Shown: positions 25,665 through 36,605 of the stretch, one piece after another
Position numbering within the stretch: the first letter of the stretch is position 1
How the letters are laid out: each line of letters starts with the position of its first letter
DNA from: Vigna angularis
Lineage: Eukaryota; Streptophyta; Magnoliopsida; Fabales; Fabaceae
Assembly (NCBI RefSeq): GCF_016808095.1
Contig: NC_068978.1
Span: 24,296,806 to 24,360,805, forward strand
Length of the DNA: 64,000 bases
Reading direction: 5' to 3'
Notes under the pieces: model-generated
What the model was told of the DNA's origin: nothing
The model's database searches: none
Seen by the model: the letters and a program-made list of their open reading frames with translations, nothing else
Position numbers and translations under genes: made by a program

Positions 25665-26148
25665 TTTCTTGATTTCTGTAAACAAGTTTTCTATATAGAT
25701 GGCCTAGACCAAGTATGTAGCGATCAATCATTCCAGCAGAATTACAAGCAGGTCCAAGATCGCCTCTCATTGAACAATTGACCTGATATTGGGTTGAGAA
25801 CATTGTAAGCATAACTACATATTTTGAATTCCACCACTAGTATACTCTTATACAATAAGAATTTTAAACAAGAATAAGCAGGTGAGATTTTTGAGAATTA
25901 ATAAGCACAGGACAGTTATCTAACCAGTAAAATTTGATAAGAATTCATGAAATCAAATTCAAAACAAAAAAAATGAAGCAAATAGAAGATATGAAAGTGA
26001 GAAATGAAGGGTGCTGAGTCTACTCTCACCGTGTAAATATCACCACCACTAATAGGAGGCAACAAAGAGGTCGAGGCTGATACATCAAACTCCCAATCTG
26101 GAACATATAGACCATACAGTAATCCTGAGTAAAGTGCCAGCAATATTA
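25665..26148 (-). pseudogene. Captured HGSNAT-like (heparan-alpha-glucosaminide N-acetyltransferase-like) exons
   Basis: Two exons on the minus strand. The first, 26148-26030, starts after GTTGTAG and reads VILLALYSGLLYGLYVPDWE, then a GGDIYT segment and a GTGAGA donor. The second, from 25782 after a TATCAG acceptor down to about 25665, reads VNCSMRGDLGPACNSAGMID and LGLGHLYRKLVY. This order is typical of plant DUF5009/HGSNAT-like membrane acetyltransferases. Upstream exons and the transmembrane C-terminal half are missing. The piece is followed by the UPF0496 exon in the same direction, so a chimeric transcript could form. Confidence 0.82.
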
Positions 26149-26340
26149 CTACAACAAACATGCAATAAAAATATTTGTACAAAGATGAGAAAATGAGTAC
26201 GAATACACTGGATGTACTAGATAAATATAACTTGGCAACTTCATGATATGTGAAATGGACTAATCGTGCCATTTAACTTTATTCAATTTTCTACTAAAAT
26301 CTATGGGTTGAGACTTTTAAATTTGGAAAGTGCCCGGTTG

Positions 26341-26776
26341 TTAAATTTTACTTTTAAATATCATATTGCAGCAGTGGGTGCCTACAATTATACTTATCAA
26401 GGATGGTTTTGATTTAGAGACGATCTTGATTAACAGGGAAATCAGATTGGAGGGGACCTGCACGGCTCGGAGGAATTCGGTCGACACGTTTAGGCTTGTG
26501 GTGGAAGCATCTTCATCTTCATGATCATCTTCTTCTTCTTCTTCTTCTTCTTCTGACTTGGAGTTCCCTATGAAACAAGGCGAAGATTCGGTGAGACATT
26601 TTGACAAACAGGTTTGGGTTAGAGTAACGAGGCTCTGGTTCTAGTTTTACCTTGAGAATTATTGGAATTTGAATTGGAAGGTGTGCGAATAGAAGCATTG
26701 GTGTTGGGAGTGGAGGGTCTTCCAACATTTCTAATTTTAAATAGTTTGTTAAAAGTTTGTATTGTTCAGGGAGCAC
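26341..26776 (-). CDS. Unidentified ORFs in Pack-MULE, possible third captured fragment
   Basis: Two overlapping minus-strand frames, one with a Glu run (from a CTT microsatellite at 26528-26551) followed by DDHEDEDASTTSLNVSTEFL. It may be a host first exon, but I do not recognise it and the Glu run makes chance openness likely. Confidence 0.25.
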
Positions 26777-27262
26777 CTTTCATACAAGAAACTATGCCTG
26801 TATGTCATTGTAGTGTGTATAATTCGCAAAGAGAGAGAGAGAGAGGGTAGTGACAGTTTTTAGTTTGGACTGTTCAATGGTGTTTGAGACTTCTTTCGAA
26901 TAGATTGCAAAACCTTGAGTTCAGAGTCCGCGGGTCCGTGGGTTAAGGACTATGTTTCTTATGAGATGCCGGCGTAGCAGTATCTTTTCTGGTGGGAGGA
27001 GGAAAGTTGAGGTTTGGTGGTAGAGGGACGAAGGAAGGTGACGGAGGGAGAGGGACGGAGAAAAGCCGAGAAAGATTGACTCAGAAAAAAAAAATGACAT
27101 GGCACATCACTGTTGGCCATCTTAGCTAGTTTTTAACGCCGTTGGTTTTGAAGGACGAAAAATTATGGTTTCCTTAAGGAGGAGGATAAAAATGTACCAA
27201 AATTTGAAAGATGAACTAAAAACAAAATCGTTCAAAAGTTTAGGGACTAAAAACATAAACCC

Positions 27263-27984
27263 AAAAAAAAATTGTGTAATTGGTAAAAATTGAAGATTAT
27301 CAAAATGCTTAAAGAAATATAAAATGATAATTAATGTTTTATTTAATTATAAAATTTTTTATAAAGAAAAAATTAAAATTAATTATTGAAACTAATTTTA
27401 AAATTTTTAAAAATTATAGATTATCAAAATATCCTTAATATCCTTATTATAAAAGTAATATAAAATGATAATTGTTTATTTATATATAATTGTAAAAATA
27501 TTTATAAGGAGAAAGAAAATAAAAATTAATTTTTAAAATTAAAAAAATGATATTTAAGTAAAGTTAAATAATTAATTTTAAAATATAATATTTTATGAAT
27601 ATATAATTTACTAATAAATGATCTGATTTTTTTGTTATTAAAACGAAATTGAATATTGATGATAAAACAAATAATTAACCTAAATTATAAAATTAATGAT
27701 ATAATTAGCATTGTTTAAACTGGTGGTATTTATTATTCAATTATTACGTTTCAGCCACAAAGTTAATTACTCTTTCAACAAGTGAAAATAGATGGTTAAT
27801 AATATAAATGATAGATAAACATATACCTAATTCCTAAAGCTAACAAAGGCATGTTGAAAATTATGCACTACAAAAATGAACATTGAAGATTAACTTCTCT
27901 AAATTTTACTCAAATTATTGAACTTCATCCAACACAACCGCTAAATGATAATTACTTGGCACATGGTTTGTATTTTTCAGGATA
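27263..27984. other. A/T-rich intergenic, no gene
   Basis: Very A/T-rich between the Pack-MULE and the hAT element. No coding or ordered repeat seen. Confidence 0.5.
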
Positions 27985-28347
27985 ATTAATAGTAGGGCTG
28001 GGCAAAAGTAATTATACTATACTGAATTACAGTTAACTGTGTTATATTATACTTAAAATAAACTAATCTATTTTTACTAAAAAGTAAATAACTTATTTTT
28101 GGTTCAGTTTAAATAAACTGAACCTATTATACTTTTAGTACAGTTAACTGGTTTGAACTGTGTGAACTGGTGTGAACTCTGTTTTTATTTCTTTTAAGTC
28201 TTTTGAGTCCTCATTTCCACTTTCTCTCAGCGAGCGAAAACCCTACGCACTTCAAGACCTCCTCCTCCAACGAAAACCCTACACAATTCAAACCTTCTGC
28301 ACAGTGTACTAGCGTGACCGGTTTCGATTGGGAAGTGCCCTGCATAG

Positions 28348-28461
28348 TGTACCGGCGTGGCGTTGAGCATAGCAGCAGTGTTGCTTGGTGCTTGTAATCC
28401 CAAGACTAGGGCTAGGATCATTGCTTTCGTTGGTGGTCCCTGCACTGAAAGACCTGATTCG
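28348..28461 (+). pseudogene. Captured Sec23 (COPII coat) exon fragment
   Basis: From about 28348 the frame reads [20 protein letters not shown] then [18 protein letters not shown] and ends at a GTAAAT donor. The match to the Sec23 block RCTG-ALS-AA-LLGAC-PG-GARI--F-GGP-TEGPG is very clear. Sec23 is the GTPase-activating subunit of the COPII inner coat. The adjoining upstream bases hold a TAG in frame and look like unrelated 5' leader DNA. Only one partial exon is present, so no function is expected. Confidence 0.82.
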
Positions 28462-29591
28462 GTAAATGAATTTGTTCTTCGCTACTTTCAAATGGAGTCA
28501 TTGGTGATAATAGATTTTATTACAAATGGGTCGAATGAATTTATGTTTTTGCGGGGGATTATGAAGTCGGTTCATTTTCATCTTCTTCTGTTTGATGGAC
28601 ATTATTGTTTTGAAATTTGAATCAATAGGTTGGAGTAGCAGAAATCAAAAGTTGCAGTTGAATCAATAGGTTGAATCCTTGTTGTCTTGTTTGAAATTTT
28701 TGGTCATTCGGTCTTCAAGGACTCTTTTAAGCGTGTCTGAAATCATCAATTAACTCCTTGGTTTTTGGGTTGTGTTTACAAATATAATGAATGGTTTTGT
28801 TTGATCTCTTGAAAATGTCTAGACATGAGTTTTCTTAGATTGCATAATGTCAGCAAAGCATTGGAACCATACTGATTGTGAGTTTACAAAATAGGGTCCA
28901 TGTCATCACCCACTTCATGAAAATTGTATTATTATTATTATAAATAATATTAATTCTTTTGGTTGCTTCATCTTAGTTGAAATTATAATTTTTAGGTGAA
29001 CATATAGAACCGAATAACACATTGGAAGAATCGTATATGCTTTTTGGAATTGAATAAGTAGAAACTTTGTTGGAATCATACTGTCCAGTTTCTTGGCAGC
29101 CAGGGCAGGAGCCTGTGTGAATAAACTTCGACTGTGTGAATAAAATTTAAAACAGATGAATCATTTTATATTTAACCCTGTTTAGCTTGGTTACACTAGC
29201 AGTTTTGCTTTATCTAAACTCATGGACAACTATATAAAAGCTTCTCAGTTGTTACTTCGAAGCTTTTTCTTTCAAAGTTTTGAATGTTGAAACCAATAGA
29301 AAAATGAAAACTATATAAAAGAGCTTTTACTTTCCTTTATTTTCTTGGATGCAATGATGAAATGGATTAAAAAGGATTCGTGTTGAAAATCCTGGTGTAC
29401 CACTTTCATTTTTGGAGTCAAATTTATTGATACACTTTCTAGCTTATATATAAATTATACATTGTTTTTTCTCTAATTATGAATTCTAATAATGTATTTA
29501 CCATCTCTTGTAACATTGTTTTTCTGCTTTATTTCTGTAAGCTGTCGGTCAAGTCAAAATATAATTTTGTAATGTTTTTTTTTCTCTGTAG

Positions 29592-29871
29592 AGTATATCC
29601 TCTGCACAGGCTAAAAGATTCACAAAATTCAGGGAAAGGAAATGGCTTATTGAGAAAGATGTGGTAAGCTAGTGGAATAGATCTTAAATTTGAATGACTA
29701 TAAATGAACAAATAAAAGATGCTAATGGAGTTTTAATTATCTTGTGCTTTTGAAGGTGAGAACTGATAGATCGATCCTTTCTATGAAGGGGATGATAATC
29801 CAAATGTAAATATTCTACGAGATATACTGTTGACCTATTCATTTTACAACTTTGATCTTGGTTATTGCCAG
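29592..29871 (+). pseudogene. Captured TBC-domain RabGAP exons (TBC1D15/GYP7-like)
   Basis: Exon 29592-29663 follows a CTGTAG acceptor and reads SISSAQAKRFTKFRERKW then LIEKDV before GTAAGC. Exon 29756-29871 starts VRTDRS, then after a one-base shift reads FYEGDDNPNVNILRDILLTY and SFYNFDLGYCQ before GTAACT. This is the start of the TBC catalytic domain, with the RTDRS arginine-finger region (usually in IxxDxxR) and the YCQG glutamine-finger region. The frameshift and loss of the rest make it dead. Introns are kept, so capture was at DNA level. Confidence 0.82.
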
Positions 29872-31077
29872 GTAACTATGTCGTGCATTTTGGACTTAAT
29901 TTTAATTGCTGTGAATATTATATATCTTGATTACCAAAATTTTGATCTTATTCTTTTTGGAAGTTTAGTCCTCATTTTTCCTTAAACAGAATATGTATGT
30001 AGTCACTACAGCAGGGATGGGTATCTTAATGGCTATTATCTTCTTGAACCATGGCATAACTGCATAACTCACTATAGGGATTTAGATTCTATGGTTAGTG
30101 TTAAAAATCATGCATTCATTAGCATATGAGCAATGGAATATATAAATGATGTACTCCTCTTACTTTAAGAACTAGTTTTTTGGATTCAGTAAGGTAAAAC
30201 TCAAATTTTTAAGAGCTAAACTTATCTGCACTGAACCATCATGCATCTGTTATCAGTAATTTAATTGAAAAACTAATAATAGGCTAATAGCCTATTTTTT
30301 TAGCTAATAATACGCAAATTTTAGAAGACCCTTGTGAAGATATAAATTTATTCAATATAATAATGCAGAAACAGATTTAACAGTAATGAAACACCAACAT
30401 TGGACGAGACAAGTGACCCACATAACCCTATCATTGTAACACATAATTAATAAACTATCTAAACAAATCTGGAAAGTGGAGGGAGAGAGAAAGAGAGAGA
30501 GAGAGGGTACCTGAAGAAGGGATTCCACTCAAATATGAAGTATGTCAAGAATATTAGAGCAAATCATTCCACTCAAATATAGATCTAGAGCATATTTCAC
30601 ATATTACGTACATGGTAGCGAATTACCTTTGTATAAACCATAAGATCTAGCGTATTAAATTATTTTTCTTATTTTGAAAATATTTAGTTCTCCTAATATT
30701 CAAATAAATACTAATAAATATACGAGTCTAAAAAACTGTACATAGTTAATTCAAGTAAATATATACAAATATAAATACCTTGAACTGAAAGCATACGTAG
30801 ACATTTGCTAAGTTTACAATAAGAAATTATGTGTCATAAAGGAGATAATAAAATAGGAAAGATCCTTTTGTCAAATGGAGATTTAGATTCCATACTTAAG
30901 TCCATTACATACAATAATTCGAATAGCAGTAGCAGTGTTTGCTGTTGTTTAGGTTACATAACATGTTACAAAACTATATCATCATCATTTAGATTTTTTC
31001 AGATCCTATATCATCATCATCATTTAGATAAATTTGCCTTTTGTTTGATTCAACTCTTAATTAATGTAGTGACGTGA
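29872..31077. other. hAT internal non-coding DNA
   Basis: Between captured exons and transposase I see only short random ORFs, a GA microsatellite near 30480-30507 and ATC repeats near 30980-31023. Confidence 0.5.
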
Positions 31078-33047
31078 ATGTCAGAAACGGTAAAAACACT
31101 CACACCAAATACTTCTAGAATGGATTATTTACCTCCTTGTATCGATTCATCGTCAACTGAGAATAGTAAGGGTCGATCAGATGTGTGGGGACATTTTACT
31201 AAACAAAAACCACATTCTGAGAAGAAGGCCAAATGCAATTATTATGGTGATTTGATTAAATATTTGGCTGGAACAAGTGGGATAAGGAATCATTTGGCGA
31301 GATGTAAAGAAAATCCTAATAGAGAAGCATTCAAAAGGCAAAAGCTTTCATCATCAATTGCAGAAGTTAGTGTTAGCCCCTCACCAACTATTTCTAAATT
31401 TGACCAAAATGCATCTCGAATGAAGTTGGTGAAGATGTTTGTGAAGTCTGAGCTTCCTTTTCGATTTGTGGAAAATGAGGACTTCCGTGACTTTGCATGG
31501 TCCTTGCAACCACGATTTGAAGTCCCATCCCGCACTACATTGATGCATGAAATATGGGAACTCTATGAAGAGGAAAAAGCAAAGTTGAAAATGTTTCTAT
31601 CAAAGCAGTGTGAGGCTTGTTTGAATAATTGGGAGTTGAAGCGAGTCCTTAGCATCACTGTGGATAATGCTACAGCAAATGATGTTGGGGTCCAGTACCT
31701 CAAAAGAAGGATGTTATCATGGAATTGTCTCGTCTTAAAGGGAGAATATGTTCATATGCGTTGTTGTGCTCATATATTAAGTTTAATTGTGAAGGAGGGC
31801 TTAAAAGAAATCAAAGATTCAATTTCAAAAATTCGAAGCGCAGTTAAATATGTGAAATCTTCTCCCGCTAGATTTGCTAGATTCAAGGCATGTGTTGAAC
31901 AAGAGGGAATTTCTTACAAAGGTATTGTTTGTCTTGATGTTGAAACAAGGTTGAATTCAACTTACTTAATGTTAGAGGCAAGCTTGAAGTACAAAGATGC
32001 CTTTGTCTTGCTAGATATGCAAGATAAGAAATTTAGTGTTGAAATGGCCAAAAGTAATGGTGGTGTGCCATTAGAAGAGGATTGGGAATATGCGAGATCT
32101 ATTCTACCATTTTTAAAGATGTTTTATGACTCTACCCTACGCATTTCTGGTTCTTCTTATGTCACCAGTCATATGTATATGAAGGAGGTGTTTGGAATTG
32201 GTAAAAGGATTCAACAATATTCTGAGAGTAGTGATTTGAGCATAAAATTGATGGCAATGAGGATGAAGGGCAAGTATGAAAAATATTGGGGAAATCCTAA
32301 TGGAATTAATATCTTATTATTGATTGCTGTTGTGCTTGACCCTAGGAGTAAGTTGGATTTTGTTAATTACTTTATTGACTACCTCTTTGAATCTAGTATG
32401 GCCAATGAATTGAAATCAAAATTATTGTCATCTTTAAAAACACTTTATGAACAATATCAAGGTATTGAGGAGGGTTCTCAAAGTAGCCAACGATAATCTC
32501 AACTAGATGATGATGATGATGATGATCCTCATGGCATGAGTTTCTACCTAAGAGCTACAGGACGTAGATTTGATTATATATCAGAACTTGATAAATATTT
32601 GAGAGAGGATCCTGAACCTTATATGAAGTCAGTTGAGCTTGATATTTTACATTGGTGGAAAGTCAACTCGACTAGATTTCCTATCCTTGCGAACATGGCT
32701 CGAGAGGTGTTAGCCATTCCTATCTCTACCGTAGCATCAGAGTGTGCATTCAGTACAAGAGGAAGAGTGGTTAGTCCTTATCGTAGTTGCCTAACGCCTA
32801 AAATAGTGGAAGTGCTTGTTTGCACACAAGATTGGTTAAAAGGAACACCTTTCTCTATACTTTTTGACGAGGATCCTAAAGAACTTGAGAAATTTGAGCA
32901 AGGTGAGATTATATGACAAATTTATATATTTTTTAATTTATATTTTACGTGTTAAAAAATGATTAAATATTTTATTTTATTTTTGTAGAGATAACATCTC
33001 AAGATGAAGTGGGACCTTTAAGTGCTGCTATTAATTTGGATGATTGA
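31078..33047 (+). pseudogene. hAT transposase (zinc-finger BED, RICESLEEPER-like), inactivated
   Basis: Exon 1 runs 31078-32902 and exon 2 32989-33047 (ends in NLDD stop). Order: BED-type finger near residues 35-75, a helical region, RNase H-like core with ITVDNATANDVGVQYL and MRCCAHILSLIVKEGL, DUF4413-like segment with LLIAVVLDPRSKL, then the C-terminal dimerisation domain (LDILHWWKVNSTRFPILANM then SECAFSTRGRVVS). Three lesions: the second finger Cys is Tyr (CNYYG for CNYCG); about 60 residues are deleted after MFLSK, removing the segment with the first catalytic Asp (DTWTS type); and an in-frame TAA at 32494-32496 precedes a GAT repeat. Cannot act alone. Confidence 0.92.
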
Positions 33048-33203
33048 AAATCAAGAAAGAAGCATTGATGTAAGTCCTCGACCTTAATGTAAGGCTATTG
33101 AAGATGTTATTCTTGAGCTTGAACTTAATGACTATTGTGTCTTGTTTTCCCTAACAATGGTTTTATGAAGTTTTTAATATTTATTTTACTTTTCCAAATA
33201 CAG

Positions 33204-33400
33204 AGGAGACCAATACGTTTGGCTTTGAAAGATTTGCGAGGAAGGTTGTTTGCTTCATCTTCCTTCACCATCCATGGTTCTAGTGGCTTGCACAAGCATA
33301 GATGGAACAATGAATTGCTCAAAAGGTTTGCCATTGCAGCAGGTGATAAAGGAAAATCTGAAGCCACTGAAGTTGCTGTCACTGAAGGGAAAAAGACCTG
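33204..33400 (+). pseudogene. Unidentified captured exon inside hAT element
   Basis: Bounded by AAATACAG acceptor and a GTATAG donor. It reads RRPIRLALKDLRGRLFASSS, then a Trp-Asn-containing segment (HKHRWNNELLKRFAIAAGDK) and a Lys/Glu-rich end. Composition is that of a real protein and it is not part of hAT transposase. I cannot name the source gene. Confidence 0.55.
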
Positions 33401-34250
33401 GTATAGTAAAATAGGTTTTAAATATCTTTGTCCAAGCTGTTTATTGTCCATTCCTTCAATTCAAAGAGTTTTTACTGCAACTCATATAAAGTGTAAAAGT
33501 TAAAAGAATGCTTCAGAATGAGAAGTTGTTTTCTTAACAAGATAATAGAAACTGTTATTTACAAATATCATAATTCTGACAGCACAAAAGATGTAACTGA
33601 TTATGCTTTGCCTGGTAGTAATTGGTGATTACTTTTCAGTTTTCCTACTACTACTTTCATAGTTCCTTTAAACTTTAAGATCAAATTAGTTTGTTTTCTT
33701 TGAAAAACTGCTACAGGTTTTTGTAGCTATGAGATGTGATATTCTTTTAGAAGATACCAGAACACTTACTTTTGAATAAGCAATTATGCTGAGTTGGTAT
33801 ATATAGTATATATATAGTAAAGTAGCTTCATACTTTGGATTATATTCCTGATGTCATCATAATGAGTACATGTTACGCAGTATTTACATAATGCTTTACA
33901 GGATGCTTTTGGGAAATTAAGTGTAGAATATTTTAATGTTGAAACATTAATAATTTTCAAATGAGTGGAATTTTAATATTAATGTATGCTGATAATGTTG
34001 TTCATACTGATGTTGAAGGAGAAATCATCCTGAACTTCTGTTTTTCTTTTCTCTTCATGCTACGAAAATGTGTTTATTCTACATCTGGGTATGTATGAGA
34101 TCATAGCATAACTTACTAGTTTGAAAGAAGCTTGTATAAATATTTTATTTAATCACTGTTTATATCATTGTTGTACTTTTTTTGGACAGTTTTTAGTTGC
34201 TTCTGCACCACCTTTGAACTAAGGATTTTAAAAAGCAAGATGCATTTGTA
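33401..34250. other. hAT internal non-coding DNA, right side
   Basis: A/T-rich, no coding signal. The last 200 bases of the element (34260-34460) hold GTTCAGTT-type subterminal repeats. Confidence 0.5.
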
Positions 34251-34468
34251 ACTGGATTTGCTTTGCATCAAACTGAACTATACTATAGTAAACTGAAAAA
34301 TAGTTTACTAAACTGCACTGTACTATAACTTAACTAAAAAATAGTTCGGTTCAGTTACTCTGAACTATTATTTAGTTCAGTTCAGTTTTCTTAAATTGTT
34401 TTATAGTTAACTATAAATTTTTATAGTGCAGTGCAGTATAGTGTACTTTGCCCACCCCTAATTAATAG

Positions 34469-35716
34469 TCAGGTCTCAAGACTTCCAACCCCTTTTGGCA
34501 AATGTGTAGACTAAAACTTGAGTCACAGAGAACGGTATTAGCTTAGTACTTTTGACACAACACATGCACCAACTGTTCTGCCACCTTCTCTCAAGGTAAA
34601 TCTTTGTCTTGAAAAATCAATTTCAAGCAGTAAAGAAAAGTTTCCAGTTTCCAGCATGAAGTTTCCGGTTTCCGGCAACTAACTTGACCATGTTGAATAT
34701 CTTTACGCCTCAGAACACGGAGAAGAAGACCAACATTTTCACCGGCCTAATAATACATACATCATCCATTTTAGTTTAACATATATGCTTTACGTAAATA
34801 GCCACATATGGAAACAAATAAGTAATGCATGTGGGAACCGAATACCAGATTGGGGAACCGAGTATGGAGACTATAATCGAATACAGCCTTTGGTGGAATC
34901 AAATAAAGGTAACATAACCGAATATAGCTCCAAGTGGAATCGGATTTGGTCTTCGCGGTTCCAGCAATGTCCTCCTCTTCCACGAAGATCCACTTCAATG
35001 GGGATGCATGTATGATTGCTTGTTCTTTATCTCCAACTCTTCGACTCATCTTTGCAAACCTGCATCATACAATAAACACACAGTACACCCAAAAGAGTGA
35101 CAAAACACTAACCTTAGGTTCTCTTTCAACATACTTTCTTACCTTCTTCTACTCTCTTGAAAGTTTCTCCTTGCGTGAAAACTCCAGCAGCGCGCAGCAG
35201 TGGTTATATCTCACCCAATGACACTTATTATAAGCCACCAATCCTACCAACCACTACTTAATAGCGTGGTTCTATGAAGGAGAGTCAAAGGAGTAAATTT
35301 TTTTTGAAATGGTGCACTATGTAATTGAAGCCTCAGGAATATTGTCCTTGCTTCAAGAATTTATCTTAAATCTGCATAGTGAAAGCAAATGAAAAACCAA
35401 AAGAAGCTTCACATGAACTTGGCAGTAGCAGCAAACCCATGGAAAAAACCAATACGTTGGAACCGGTTCTTGCTTGATTGGAATAGGTTACAGGGACTAA
35501 TATAATGGTATTTGTAAAGTAAATTGAGTTAAATATAAAGGGTATTTGATAATTTTACTTGTAATCATCATAAATCTCGCCTACCATAAGAGGATTCACT
35601 TTTTTTGTAATCCCTCAAATCCACTCACTTTTAAATCCTTAAAAACGAACACAATAAATTTCGTAATTCCTTCTTCATAAATCATCTTAAATAGTAGATT
35701 GAAACGAACACAACTT
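34469..35716 (-). other. Intergenic, with a weak minus-strand ORF (34771-35049)
   Basis: The 92-residue frame starts MSRRVGDKEQAIIHASPLKW and continues IFVEEEDIAGTAKTKSDS, which looks protein-like, but then decays into a composition typical of chance. It may be a first exon or a gene fragment; I do not recognise it. Nothing else seen. Confidence 0.25.
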
Positions 35717-36605
35717 TAGGGGTGGGCAAAATCCATTTATGTCAATCTGATCTACTTTTACTCTAATGCAATCCATTTAAAATTTATCTTATTAAATCTT
35801 TAATCCATTTAAAATTTATTTTATTAAATATGGGATTTTAATATAATTTGCATTTTATAATTTTTTTATTGGATATTCATTTTTTAATCTAGATTTTCAA
35901 ATATGAAAAATTCAATCTAAATTTTTGGTTGGCTCATGTTGAAGGAGGAGATTAACTACTCAGACTAAAGGTTGAAATAAACTGATTAGAATCAGTGATC
36001 AAGATGAACTGGCTTAGGTCAAAGGTTGAAACAAGTTGGCTTGGAACAAACATCAAGATAGATCATCTCGAACCAAAGGTTGAGATGGGTCAACTCAAGC
36101 CTAAGGTTGAGACGGGCCAACATGGACCAAAGGTCTAAACATGTTGGCCTAGGTCAAAGGTAGAGATATGTTGTGTTAACCCAAAGGTCTAGATACATAA
36201 GGTCTAGATGGCCTAGGTTGGATCCAAGGTCAATATGGATCAAGTCGGGCGAGGTCGAAGGTCAAGACACACGAGGTCCAAGTTCAAGATGAGTCAGGTC
36301 GAGCCGAAGATCAAAAATTGCCAACCAAGGTCGATGGTTGTGACGAGCCAACATAGGCTGATGGTCGAGAGAAGTCATCTGGACCAGTAGTCGAGATAGG
36401 TTGATGCAAGCCAAAGGTTAAGATGGGTTGGTTTGGGTCGAAGGTCAATGTGAGCCAAAGATAAAGACAAGTTGACTATGGTCGAAGTTCGAGACATGTC
36501 GATTGAGGCTGATGTTTGAGGCAGGTCGAAAGGGCTTGAAAGTCGAGACGATCCAACTCAAACCGATGTTGAGACAAGCCAACCTAGGATGAAGGTCGAC
36601 ATAGG
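35717..36605. repeat. hAT-like end followed by degenerate ~30-bp tandem repeats
   Basis: TAGGGGTGGGCAAAATCC at 35717 resembles the terminus of the hAT element at 27993, so a second hAT may start here; no matching right end was found. From about 35930 to 36600 some twenty degenerate units of the type GGTCGAAGGT.GAGA..GGTTGGCCTAG follow. The Copia LTR at 36606 interrupts or borders this region. Confidence 0.55.

Larger units (their letters stand above)
24868..27262. mobile_element. Pack-MULE (Mutator-like element with captured gene fragments)
   Basis: The first and last 130 or so bases form an imperfect inverted repeat: the left end GGGTTAAATATGATTTTAGT and the right end, reversed, GGGTTTATGTTTTTAGTCCC, then both share CTTTCAAATTTTGGTACATT and CTCCTTAAGGAAAC. 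Long TIRs like these mark Mutator-like elements. Flanks are runs of A (seven left, nine right), so a TSD cannot be judged well. No MURA transposase is inside. Two host-gene fragments sit on the minus strand. Confidence 0.85.
27993..34460 (+). mobile_element. hAT transposon, 6.5 kb, with broken transposase and captured host exons
   Basis: Left end TAGGGCTGGGCAAAAGTA and right end TACTTTGCCCACCCCTA form a terminal inverted repeat with one or two mismatches. The flanking 8-bp sequence ATTAATAG is exactly duplicated (27985-27992 and 34461-34468), as hAT elements make. Subterminal regions are rich in short GTTCAG/AACTGA motifs in both directions. Inside, all on the plus strand: a Sec23 fragment, TBC-domain exons, the hAT transposase and one unidentified spliced exon. 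Confidence 0.95.

Noticed and set aside
25189..25812. 207-residue minus-strand ORF, as one protein
   Set aside because: It mixes an HGSNAT exon, an intron-like stretch and an out-of-frame reading of the UPF0496 exon.
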